A DNA stretch of 64,000 nucleotides from Schistocerca nitens. Its lineage: Eukaryota > Arthropoda > Insecta > Orthoptera > Acrididae. This document shows positions 44,128 to 53,895 of this stretch, one piece after another. Location: positions 17,001,140-17,065,139 of the forward strand of contig NC_064623.1 in assembly GCF_023898315.1 (NCBI RefSeq), read 5' to 3'. The position numbers and the translations under genes were made by a program. A model generated the notes under the pieces. It was not told the origin of the DNA. It ran no database searches and saw only the letters and a program-made list of their open reading frames with translations. Each line of letters opens with the position of its first letter. The stretch's first letter is position 1.

Positions 44128-45549
44128 CACTCCTGGAAATGGAAAAAAGAACACATTGACACCGGTGTGTCAGACCCACCATACTTGCTCCGGACACTGC
44201 GAGAGGGCTGTACAAGCAATGATCACACGCACGGCACAGCGGACACACCAGGACCCGCGGTGTTGGCCGTCGAATGGCGCTAGCTGCGCAGCATTTGTGC
44301 ACCGCCGCCGTCAGTGTCAGCCAGTTTGCCGTGGCATACGGAGCTCCATCGCAGTCTTTAACACTGGTAGCATGCCGCGACAGCGTGGACGTGAACCGTA
44401 TGTGCAGTTGACGGACTTTGAGCGAGGGCGTATAGTGGGCATGCGGGAGGCCGGGTGGACGTACCGCCGAATTGCTCAACACGTGGGGCGTGAGGTCTCC
44501 ACAGTACATCGATGTTGTCGCCAGTGGTCGGCGGAAGGTGCACGTGCCCGTCGACCTGGGACCGGACCGCAGCGACGCACGGATGCACGCCAAGACCGTA
44601 GGATCCTACGCAGTGCCGTAGGGGACCGCACCGCCACTTCCCAGCAAATTAGGGACACTGTTGCTCCTGGGGTATCAGCGAGGACCATTCGCAACCGTCT
44701 CCATGAAGCTGGGCTACGGTCCCGCACACCGTTAGGCCGTCTTCCGCTCACGCCCCAACATCGTGCAGCCCGCCTCCAGTGGTGTCGCGACAGGCGTGAA
44801 TGGAGGGACGAATGGAGACGTGTCGTCTTCAGCGATGAGAGTCGCTTCTGCCTTGGTGCCAATGATGGTCGTATGCGTGTTTGGCGCCGTGCAGGTGAGC
44901 GACACAATCAGGACTGCATACGACCGAGGCACACAGGGCCAACACCCGGCATCATGGTGTGGGGAGCGATCTCCTACACTGGCCGTACACCACTGGTGAT
45001 CGTCGAGGGGACACTGAATAGTGCACGGTACATCCAAACCGTCATCGAACCCATCGTTCTACCATTCCTAGACCGGCAAGGGAACTTGCTGTTCCAACAG
45101 GACAATGCACGTCCGCATGTATCCCGTGCCACCCAACGTGCTCTAGAAGGTGTAAGTCAACTACCCTGGCCAGCAAGATCTCCGGATCTGTCCCCCATTG
45201 AGCATGTTTGGGACTGGATGAAGCGTCGTCTCACGCGGTCTGCACGTCCAGCACGAACGCTGGTCCAACTGAGGCGCCAGGTGGAAATGGCATGGCAAGC
45301 CGTTCCACAGGACTACATCCAGCATCTCTACGATCGTCTTCATGGGAGAATAGCAGCCTGCATTGCTGCGAAAGGTGGATATACACTGTACTAGTGCCGA
45401 CATTGTGCATGCTCTGTTGCCTGTGTCTATGTGCCTGTGGTTCTGTCAGTGTGATCATGTGATGTATCTGACCCCAGGAATGTGTCAATAAAGTTTCCCC
45501 TTCCTGGGACAATGAATTCACGGTGTTCTTATTTCAATTTCCAGTAGCG
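44128..45549 (+). mobile_element. Tc1-like transposon family A, copy 2, intact
   Basis: It is 1,422 bp between TA dinucleotides at 44126-44127 and 45550-45551. The left end is CACTCCTGGAAATGGAAAAA. The right end, on the complement, is CGCTACTGGAAATTGAAATA, with two changes in the first five bases compared with copy 1. The transposase is uninterrupted. Confidence 0.95.
44372..45394 (+). CDS. Tc1 family A transposase, complete
   Basis: A 340-residue open frame, the usual Tc1 transposase length. I start at MPRQRGREPYVQLTDFERG because homologous transposases begin just before the helix-turn-helix; the frame is open for 72 codons further upstream, but that part has no family resemblance. Two helix-turn-helix units lie at about residues 10-110, with basic stretches. 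The DDE domain has VFSDESRFCLG, LFQQDNARPH and SPDLSPIEHVWD. I count 32 residues between the second Asp and the Glu, against 34 in classical Tc1. It would cut and paste DNA at TA sites in the nucleus. With intact catalytic residues it may be a source copy, though one terminal repeat has point changes. Confidence 0.93.
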   Translation: MPRQRGREPYVQLTDFERGRIVGMREAGWTYRRIAQHVGREVSTVHRCCRQWSAEGARARRPGTGPQRRTDARQDRRILRSAVGDRTATSQQIRDTVAPGVSARTIRNRLHEAGLRSRTPLGRLPLTPQHRAARLQWCRDRREWRDEWRRVVFSDESRFCLGANDGRMRVWRRAGERHNQDCIRPRHTGPTPGIMVWGAISYTGRTPLVIVEGTLNSARYIQTVIEPIVLPFLDRQGNLLFQQDNARPHVSRATQRALEGVSQLPWPARSPDLSPIEHVWDWMKRRLTRSARPARTLVQLRRQVEMAWQAVPQDYIQHLYDRLHGRIAACIAAKGGYTLY

Positions 45550-45661
45550 TAGATCTAAAATAAGCCGCATGGTCCACATAGTCATTATTGCAACTGTGTG
45601 GACGATGTGGCCTATTTTACACCTTATTTTAGATCTATGTGACGATGCTATGCTGATTATA

Positions 45662-45877
45662 GCCCGCATCTCGTGGTCGTGCGGTAGCGTTCTCGCTTCC
45701 CACGCCCGGGTTCCCGGGTTCGATTCCCGGCGGGGTCAGGGATTTTCTCTGCCTCGTGATGGCTGGGTGTTGTGTGTTGTCCTTAGGTTAGTTAGGTTTA
45801 AGTAGTTCTAAGTTCTAGGGGACTGATGACCATAGATGTTAAGTCCCATAGTGCTCAGAGCCATTTGAACCATTTTT
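45662..45877 (+). mobile_element. Hybrid SINE (tRNA head of one family, tail of another)
   Basis: The head (TCGTGGTCGTGCGGTAGCG, B box GGGTTCGATTCCCGG, then GGGTCAGGGATTTTC and GGCTGGGTGTTGTG) matches the family of 10785-11037. From GTCCTTAGGTTAGTTAGG onward it is the body of the common family, ending GAACCATTTTT. An exact 11-bp target duplication TGCTGATTATA (45651-45661 and 45878-45888) shows that the hybrid inserted as one unit. Confidence 0.92.
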
Positions 45878-46041
45878 TGCTGATTATATTTATACGATGT
45901 ATGTTTTGACGATGCCATTACGGCCTTATAACTGTAGGACGTGGTGTAAAAAAGATCTGAGGATGGTCATTACGGACTCAAACCGGTCATCGCTATAGAA
46001 TTAACATTGTGATCAAAGACTGGAATAAATAACATTTGACA

Positions 46042-46537
46042 GTATTGGATCACTGTTTGTCTACGCGACCATGTCGCAGTTGGTGAAAGCCATCATGTGG
46101 CGCACGGCAGAGGATACCTGAAACGTCCCCTTAAAAAAAAAATTTATGAATGACTGTGCTGATAAACCTCTTACGTTATTTGATTTTCAAACAGCTGAGC
46201 AGAACTGAACGTACTCAGACATTTCTCTCTTTACTTATTCTGATCAACACTAAACTGACACACAATATTTTTAGCGCAACGCAATCTGACTTTCAATAAT
46301 CTCTACAAAAGAATGGCCCTGATTAACAATAACCTATGCCTTTCATGAATCACTTACCTCACAAAAATCTTCGTTACTCGAACTACTGCAATACAGCGAG
46401 TGCCAATACTGCCAGCTAAATAAAAGATTCAAACTACTGAAGGCAATAACTACTGATAGGCATACTTAGCAAATGAAAGATTTTGATAGAGAACAAACAA
46501 TGTATTTACCTTAATAGTGTTCAAAAGTCATAATATA
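46042..46537. other. Probable host repeat of the mariner-like element
   Basis: AT-rich sequence without a gene. Together with 48173-48680 it may be one older dispersed repeat split by the mariner and the SINE; I base this only on recollection of a similar locust repeat, since no second copy is present here. Confidence 0.3.
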
Positions 46538-48172
46538 CAGGGTGAGTCACCTAACGTTAACGCTGGATATATTTCGTAAACCACATCAAATACTGACGAA
46601 CCGATTCCACAGACCGAACGTGAGGAGAGGGGCTAATGTAATTGTTTAATACAAACCATACAAAAATGCACGGAAGTATGTTTTTTAACACAAACCTACG
46701 TTTTTTTAAATGGAACCACGTTAGTTTTGTTAGCACATCTGAACATATAAACAAATACGTAATCAGTGCCGTTTGTTGCATTGTAAAATGTTAATCACAT
46801 CCGGAGATATTGTAATCTAAAGTCGACGCTTCAAACCTCCGACGTTCAGTTGCGAGAGCCTGTGGACTGAGTCAAAGTAGTGTCATGCACATACTGCATC
46901 GTCACCGCTTTCACCCGTTTCATGTGTCGCTAGATCAGCAATTACATGGTGATGACTTTAATGATCGAGTGCAATTCTGTCAATGGGCATTAACAGAGAA
47001 TGCGTTGCAGTTCTACCTGTTTACCGATGAAGCGGGTTTCAGAAACCACGGGGCAGTGAATCTACGGAACATGCATTACTGGTCCGTGGACAATCCTCGC
47101 TGGCTCAGACAGGTAGAGCGACAGCGACCGTGGACTGTAAATGTATGGCGCGGAATCATTCGCGACCACCTCATTGGTCCTCACTTCATTGCAGCGGCCC
47201 CAACAGCTGCAACATACATCGCGTTTCTACAGAATGATCTGCCAACGTTGCTCGAAAATGTCCCACTGGAAACGCGTCGACGTATGTGGTATCAGCATGA
47301 TGGTGCACCTGCACATTCCGCAATTAACACTAGGCTGACCCTTGACAGGATGTTCGACGGGCGTTTCATAGGACGTGGAGGACGCATAAATTGGCCAGCC
47401 CGTTCTCCTGATCTTACACCTCTGGACTTCTTTCTGTAGGGTACGTTAAAGGAGAATGTGTACCGTGATGTGCCTACAACCCCAGAGGATATGAAACAAC
47501 GTATTGTGGCAGCCTGCGGCGACATTACACCAGATGTACTGCGGCGTGTACGACATTCATTACGCCAGAGATTGCAATTGTGTGCAGCAAATGATGGCCA
47601 CCACATTGAACATCTATTGGCCTGACATGTCGGGACACACTCTATTCCACTCCGTAATTGAAAACGGAAACGGAAACCACGTGTGTACGTGTACCTCACC
47701 CCTCATGATAATGTACATGTGCGTCAGTGAAAAAGACCAATAAGAAGGTGTTAGCATGTGGACGTAATGTGCTGTTCCAGTCTCTTCTGTACCTAAGGTC
47801 CACCACCGTTCCCTTTGGATCCCTACGTAATTCGGTGCTCTCCGATACACACGATCGAACAGCGGAGGAGTGGTACTCAAGCGTCAACTTTAGGTTACAA
47901 TATCTCCGGATGTAATTAACATTTTACAATGCAACAAACGGCACTGATTACGTATTTGTTTATATGTTCAGATGTGCTAACGAAACTAACGGGGTTCCAT
48001 TAAAAAAAACGTAAGTTTGTGTTAAAAAACATACTTCCGTGCATTTTTTTATGGTTTGTATTAACCAATTACACTAGCCCCTCTCCTCACGTTCGGTCTG
48101 TGGAATCGATTCGTCAGTATTTGATGTGGCTTACGAAATATATCCAGCGGTAATGTTAGGTGACTCACCCTG
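46538..48172 (+). mobile_element. Mariner-like transposon with ~300-bp terminal repeats
   Basis: It is 1,635 bp, flanked by TATA at 46534-46537 and 48173-48176 (TA duplication). The ends begin CAGGGTGAGTCACCTAACGT (left) and CAGGGTGAGTCACCTAACAT (right, complement), and the inverted repeats run about 300 bp (46538-46842 and 47873-48172), far longer than in classical mariners. The transposase has lost its N-terminus. Confidence 0.92.
46837..47625 (+). pseudogene. Mariner-like transposase, N-terminally deleted
   Basis: The frame emerges from the left terminal repeat with RRSVARACGLSQSSVMHILH (second helix-turn-helix), so the first ~100 residues are missing. DDE blocks follow: YLFTDEAGFRNHG (first Asp), WYQHDGAPAHSA (second) and ARSPDLTPLDFFL (third Asp region). 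A TAG at 47437-47439 stands where the family has TGG; afterwards GTLKENVYRDVPTTPEDMKQ and the C-terminus to a TGA at 47623-47625 are intact in the same frame. It looks like one deletion plus one nonsense change. Confidence 0.9.
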
Positions 48173-48354
48173 TATATCAGTTCATGACATCCAGTCTTAC
48201 AAACTTGCTCTTTCTGACGGACATACGTCCAGATCATCCGCTCTCAAAACTCCGCCATCTCACTCCCCACATCCACCACTGCTGACGGCTCACCTCCAAC
48301 TGCGCAACGCTATGCGCTGTTCACATCCAACTGCCCAACACTACAATAGCGAAT

Positions 48355-48551
48355 GCCGGCCGCGGTGGTCTAGCGGTTCTGGCGCTGCAGTCCGGAACCG
48401 CGGGACTGCTACGGTCGCAGGTTCGAATCCTGCCTCGGGCATGGGTGTGTGTGATGTCCTTAGGTTAGTTAGGTTTAAGTAGTTCTAAGTTCTAGGGGAC
48501 TTATGACCTAAGATGTTGAGTCCCATAGTGCTCAGAGCCATTTGAACCATT
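48355..48551 (+). mobile_element. tRNA-derived SINE, full length
   Basis: Common family with A box GTGGTCTAGCGGTTCTGGCG and B box GGTTCGAATCC. Exact 13-bp target duplication TACAATAGCGAAT at 48342-48354 and 48552-48564. Confidence 0.94.
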
Positions 48552-48564
48552 TACAATAGCGAAT

Positions 48565-49439
48565 ATTTCAACAATGCCAACCAGCCACAGACTGCACATA
48601 GCACAGTCAGTGATTTTCATACAGAGCGCTACGTGGTGTTAGCAACATAAAAACCTAAACAGCCTACTTACATACCTTATGCAACTGCTAGTTATTGCCT
48701 TTCCCGTTCCACTCGTAGATGGTGCGAGGGAAATATGACTGTCTTCATGCTTCCGTATTAGCCCAGATATCTCTTAGGTTATCTCTTCGGACCATAAACG
48801 AGACGTATATTGACATCTCAGTAGGTTCATTCTGCAGGCTGTCTCAAATGCCGGTTTTCTAAACTTTCTCAAGAATGCTTCACGAACTAGACGTCATGTT
48901 CCCTCCAGAGACTTCCATTTGAATTTTCGAAGAATTTCCATAATACTTCTTGCACGTTGATCAAGCCTAACGTTGACAAATGTAATAGCATACCTTTGAT
49001 TTGCTTCAATGTCTCCCTTCAGCTCTACCAAATACGCGAACAGTCCTCAACAGTGGGTCGCGCAGGTATTCTGTTCTTGGTCTCCCGTATGCAGGGTAAT
49101 TTTTTCCGCCGCGTACAAACTCTAGCTATTGATTGATGAGAAGGTACGGAACAAAAAACATCTAATGAGCTTATGTCCGGAAATGCATGGTTTTCACGCT
49201 ACAGACCATTTATTCAGTCATACTTTGTTACAGAGACTATGGTCTAATACGCGCTGTACCACGCAGCTACGGCTACAGTATGCATGATTTCCTCCTAAAG
49301 GGTGGTACAGTTACTGATATGTCACGCCCTAGCGCCCTCCCTGCCATAATCATTGGTAATGTTGTGTCTCATTCGCTTCTTTTGTTGACTCACCTTGTAG
49401 AGGATGTGATACAGCATCGTACACAGTGATTCCGTATTC
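48565..49439. other. Unassigned sequence
   Basis: No gene or repeat recognised over about 870 bases. Confidence 0.3.
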
Positions 49440-51005
49440 GAATTGAGAGCTTGCCAGCATGATGTTTAGTTACGAAAATGGAAATGGCAACGGGCGGCGA
49501 GCATCAATGTTGTATCAGACCTATCCCCCTCCGATAACAACCACAGCATTCAATGTGTTTCGCCGTTTGCCTGAGACAGGGTCGTTCCAGGAAGCAGTAA
49601 ATCATGAAGGACGTGCCCGAAATGTTCGGACACCAGACTTAGAGGAAGACGTGATTAACACCAGACGACCGCCTGGAGCATTCTCCTTGACAATCGTTAC
49701 TACCCTTATCATTTACAATTGTTACTACCCTTATCATTTACAGTTGTTACTACCCTTATCATTTACAATTGTTACTACCCTTATCATTTACAGTTGTTAC
49801 TACCCTTTTCATTTACAGTTGTTACTACCCTTATCATTTACAATTGTTACTACCCTTATCATTTACAGTTGTTACTACCCTTATCATTTACAGTCGTTAC
49901 TACCCTTATCATTTACAGTTGTTACTACCCTTATCATTTACAGTTGTTACTACCCTTATCATTTACAATTGTTACTACCCTTATCATTTACAGTTGTTAC
50001 TACCCTTATCATTTACAGTTGTTACTACCCTTATCATTTACAGTTGTTACTACCCTTATCATTTACAATTGTTACTACCCTTATCATTTACAGTTGTTAC
50101 TACCCTTATCATTTACAGTTGTTACTACCCTTATCATTTACAGTTGTTACTACCCTTATCATTTACAATTGTTACTACCCTTATCATTTACAGTTGTTAC
50201 TACCCTTATCATTTACAGTTGTTACTACCCTTATCATTTACAATTGTTACTACCCTTATCATTTACAGTTGTTACTACCCTTATCATTTACAGTTGTTAC
50301 TACCCTTATCATTTACAGTTGTTACTACCCTTATCATTTACAGTCGTTACTACCCTTATCATTTACAGTTGTTACTACCCTTATCATTTACAGCGTGCGC
50401 ATGGCTTACCAGCGACGGTCTATCCACGTCAGGTGCAATTTTTTTCACTGGTTTCTTCACCGGGCAACCACGATTCCGGGATTTGTGTCATCCATCCTAT
50501 TCACAGGTGACGTCACCTTTACGCGGAGCTTTCGTAACAGTCATCTGTGGGATAGTATGCAGAATCCCCCGTGGTATGGTGACAGCGAATCATCATTATC
50601 GGTGCAGCCAGAATGTGTAGCCCGAATAATTGACGACCGTATTTTGCGACCAGTCTTCCTTCCACGCCACCTAACAGGCCGAAACCATAAGCGGTTCTTG
50701 CTGCAGACTTTGCTTCCCCTGCTGGAAGAAGTGCCGTTGATGATTCGAAGGGTTATGTGGCTGCTACCCACTTTGCCGTTAACGTCCGGACGCATCTCAA
50801 CAGCGTCTTCCCTGGTCGGTGGATCGGACGGCGGGGTCCAGTCGCATGGCCTGTTCCTTCACCGGATCTCAACCATTGTGATTTCTGGTTATGGAGCCAT
50901 CTCAAAAGTATCGTGTATTCAGGGCCCAGTCCAGATGTGGAGACACTGGAGCAGCGTATTCGTGTTACCTTTGACACTGTTCCGATACAGCCTGGCCAAT
51001 GTGAA
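49440..51005 (+). mobile_element. Mariner-like transposon with an internal minisatellite
   Basis: The left part encodes the N-terminus (GNGNGRRASMLYQTYPP, FRRLPETGSF, RNVRTPDLEEDV). After the array at 49694-50393 come the later blocks in shifting frames: QVQFF/HWFLH, DVTFTR, then VRTHLNSVFPGRWIGRRGPV, PVPSPDLNHCDFWLWSHLKSIVY and VETLEQRIRVTFDT near 50960. Terminal repeats were not identified. The right edge is a junction with a Tc1 fragment at about 51005. Confidence 0.8.
49694..50393 (+). repeat. 25-bp minisatellite, 28 copies
   Basis: Twenty-eight head-to-tail copies of GTTACTACCCTTATCATTTA plus CAGTT or CAATT, exactly 700 bp. Variation is limited almost entirely to one A/G position and a few T/C changes. 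The unit itself encodes LLxYHLQ-type residues of the surrounding transposase, where related elements read QLYPYHLQRV, and the array ends in register with that motif at 50393. Because 25 is not a multiple of three and the unit has no stop in any frame, all three forward frames are open through the whole array. Confidence 0.95.
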
Positions 51006-51421
51006 CGTGTCCTGTCAGATCACCTGCATTATTCATGTCCATTGCGCATTCTGACGGACTTGGGCAATTCCAGTAGGACAATGCGACGCTCCACACGTCC
51101 AGAATTGCTGCAGAGTGGCTCCGGGAACACTCTTTTGTGCTTAAACACTTCATCTGGCCACCCGACTCCCCACCCATGAACATTATTTAGCATATCTGGG
51201 TTGCCTTGTAACATGCTGTTCAGAAGAGATCTCCCCCCCCCCCCCCCACCTGTACTCTTACGGATTTATGGACAGCCCTGCAGGATTCATGGTGTCAGTT
51301 CCCTCCCTCACTACTTCAGACATTAGTCGAGTCCATGCCCCGTAGTGTTGTGGCACTTCTGCGTGCTCGCAGAGGCCCTACACGATATTAGGCAGGTGTA
51401 CGTTTCTTTGGCTCCTCAGTG
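51006..51421 (+). mobile_element. Tc1 family B, 3' fragment
   Basis: It matches the last third of 28976-30155, starting near GTGTCCTGTCAGATCACCTG and including GGGCAATTCCAGTAGGACAA (where the family has GQFQQDN, here with a stop), and ends ...GGCTCCTCAGTG then TA. It includes a C16-class homopolymer at about 51231-51247. It is fused directly to the mariner-like element on its left. Confidence 0.85.
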
Positions 51422-51711
51422 TATAAGACTAACGGAACATGTTGAACGTATGCATGTAGAGACAGCGTGAATGAATTTTATAGAACTTCTAAACTAGCGA
51501 ATTGAAGCCCCTTTACACATCAGATTACAAAGCAGCAAGTAAAAGCAGGCAATAGGAAAATGTCCCCTTCGTAATTAAGCAGAAACGGTTTTTCGGAAAG
51601 CGAATAGGCCGGTGCCTGCAACATAGGCAGCCCGCGCTACAGTCGTGCACGTCGTGTCCTCTGATATCCCGGCGCGCTGTGGCCCAAAACGCCATATCAC
51701 CCAGTGGCAGT

Positions 51712-51940
51712 CCGCCCCCGGTAGCTGAGTGGTCAGCGCGAGCGAATGTCCATCCTAAGGGCCCGGGTTCGATTCCCGGCTGGGTCGGAGATTTTCTCCG
51801 CTCCGGGACTGGGTGTTGTGTTGTCCTAATCATCATCATTTCGTCCCCATCGACGCGCAAGTCGCCGAAGTGGCGTCAAATCGAAAGACTTGCACCAGGC
51901 GAACGGTCTACCCGACGGGAGGCCCTAGTCACACGACATT
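51712..51940 (+). mobile_element. tRNA-derived SINE, third family
   Basis: The head has GTAGCTGAGTGGTCAGCGCG (A box) and CCCGGGTTCGATTCCCGGC (B box), then GGGTCGGAGATTTTCTCCGC and a body with ATCATCATC and AAGTCGCCGAAGTGGCGTC, ending near ACACGACATTT. The region 51422-51711 before it is unassigned. Confidence 0.85.
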
Positions 51941-52411
51941 TATATTTACTACCAAGCTTATACAGCAGACAGTTCTTTTTAATGTATTTTTACCTTCATC
52001 AACATCCAGAAAACCACTGACAAATGCACTGCGTAGGTTATTTTGCACTGTACCGTGCGTTAAGGTTCTTACTTTTCATTCACGTCCAGCCAGTTTCGTA
52101 AAAAAGTTATTTACTAGCGTAAAAGGCAACTGCTACATTGCTCACTCTGTTCCCACTCCTAGTAACGTCGCACGTAACACGCACTCTGGACACATTAGCT
52201 TGTAATATAACACTACTCCCTCTGTCGGCCAACAGCAGAACCAGGGTCACAATGTGTGACTTCCATTTTGTCTACTACAGTTTCCCACTTGCTAACCCGA
52301 AAAATTGAGTCAGCGTCTCCTTATAACGAACTTATAATTAGTTTAATGTTTAATTCAGAAAGAGGATAAGCTCGTATACTTCACACTGAATAGCTTAGGG
52401 AGAAAAGAAAA
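51941..52411. other. Unassigned sequence
   Basis: No gene or repeat recognised. Confidence 0.3.
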
Positions 52412-52614
52412 GCCGGCCGGAGTGGCCGAGCGGTCCTAGCCGCTACAGTCTGGGACCGCGCGACCGCTACGGTCGCAGGTTCGAATCCTGCCTCGGGCAT
52501 GGATGTGTGTGATGCCCTTAGGTTAGTTAGGTTTAAGTAGTTCTAAGTTCTAGGGGACTGATGACCTCAGAAGTTTAGTCCCATAGTGCTTAGAGCCATT
52601 TGAACCATTTGAAC
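52412..52614 (+). mobile_element. tRNA-derived SINE, full length
   Basis: Common family with A box AGTGGCCGAGCGGTCCTAGC and B box GGTTCGAATCC. Short target duplication AAAAGAAAA at 52403-52411 and 52615-52623. Confidence 0.93.
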
Positions 52615-52789
52615 AAAAGAAAACAAAAAGAAAAACCAGGTTGTAAAAATGTAGCGAAACTGTTTGTGAAGTGATAGACTTTTATTATTATTTTTATTTA
52701 CTTGTGTTACACTTTTTATCAAACACCTACTCTGTGTGATCTAAAAAGAAACCCTTTGAGTAACAGGTTGCAAATTTAATTTAGCTACA

Positions 52790-53435
52790 ATATAGCTGGT
52801 CAGCAACTGGAACCAGTTAATTCCATAAATTATCTGGGAGTAGGCGTTACGAGTGATTTAAAATGCAATGACCATGTAAAATTAATTGTCGGTAAAGCAG
52901 ATGCTAGACTGAGATTCATTGGAAGAATCCTGACGAAATGCAATCCGAAAACAAAGGAAGCAGGTTATAGTACACTTGTTCGCCCACTGCTTGAATACTG
53001 CTCACCGGTGTGGGATCCGTACCAGATAGGGTTGATAGAAGAGACAGAGAAGATCCAACGGAGAGCAGCGCTCTTTGTTTCAAGATCATTTAGTAATCGC
53101 GAAAGCGTTACGGAGATGATAGATAAACTCCAGTGGAAGACTCTGCAGGAGAGACGGTCAGTAGCTCGGTACGGGCTTTTGTTGAAGTTTCGAGAACATA
53201 CCTTCACCGAGGAGTCAAGCAGTATATTGCTCCCTCCTACGTATATATCGCGAAGAGACCATAAGTATAAAATCAGAGAGATTAGAGCCCACGCAGAGGC
53301 ATACCGACAATCTTTCTTTCCACGAACAATACGAGACTGGAATAGAAGGGAGAACCGATAGAGGTACTCAAGGTACCCTCCGCCACACATCGTCAGGTGG
53401 CTTGCGGAGTATGGATGTAGATGTAGATGTAGTCC
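52790..53435 (+). mobile_element. CR1/Jockey-type LINE, 3' end
   Basis: It begins in the thumb (INYLGVGVTSDLKCN-like, near 52820), then LEYCSPVWDPYQIGLIEETE and EKIQRRAALFVSRSF in one open frame, ending [13 protein letters not shown]-stop at 53361. The 3' end has CCTCCGCCACACATCGT and a (GGATGTAGATGTAG)n tail near 53415-53430. This is the best-preserved C-terminus of the family in the window. It is 5' truncated. Confidence 0.88.
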
Positions 53436-53895
53436 CTACTGCCCTTGCAAGATCACCCACACGAGAAAGAATAGTAGGGGCCAGAGTAGTTCCAACTTCT
53501 CGCAGCGCACTAAATAACTTACCATCCAATTTACCATTCAGATTAACAGTCGGCATAATTGTGTTGGACTGCGTTAAGGCATTGATGTTATTTTTCTTGA
53601 TACAACTCTCTTGGTACGTCTAATTTCCAGGGTTCCTTTCATATGCATTTCCTCTTCAAATCGCAACTGGTCGGAGTTCAAAACTGATTCTTTACTGAAC
53701 GATGCGATAAGTTTGTTTCTCTCATCTACAAATTTTCGGACCGATTCCGCAGTTTGTTAAGCATCGTCAGGTTGACACTTCGTGTGGAATTTCGTTATTT
53801 CGCGTCATCCAATTCCGTAGCACTGACTGAAATTGTACAGCCGTCCGTATTGCCGTGGTCTTATTCGAAATCTATTCATAATGGTTTTTTTACTA
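53436..53895. other. Unassigned sequence
   Basis: Minus-strand open frames here look vaguely protein-like but match nothing I can name. No repeat boundary was found. Confidence 0.25.

Larger units (their letters stand above)
43954..46041. mobile_element. Large fold-back element hosting a Tc1 and a SINE
   Basis: The left arm (43954-44125) and the right arm (45641-45660 plus 45878-46041) are inverted repeats of about 165 bp, both containing ATAAGGCCGTAATGGCATCG or its complement. Each arm carries the hammerhead-like layout. In the left arm, on the minus strand, it is CTGAGGA (44034-44040), a stem, then GAAAC (44014-44018). The right arm has CTGAGGA at 45957-45963 but CAAAC for GAAAC. The loop holds the Tc1 44128-45549, and the right arm holds the SINE 45662-45877. 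Confidence 0.7.

Noticed and set aside
49694-50393. Possible CRISPR array
   Set aside because: The repeats are contiguous with no unique spacers, and the sequence is from an animal genome.
49459-51054. A 531-codon open frame with a repeated hydrophobic 25-residue period
   Set aside because: It is a by-product of the 25-bp minisatellite, whose unit lacks stops in every frame; the flanks belong to a mariner-like transposase.
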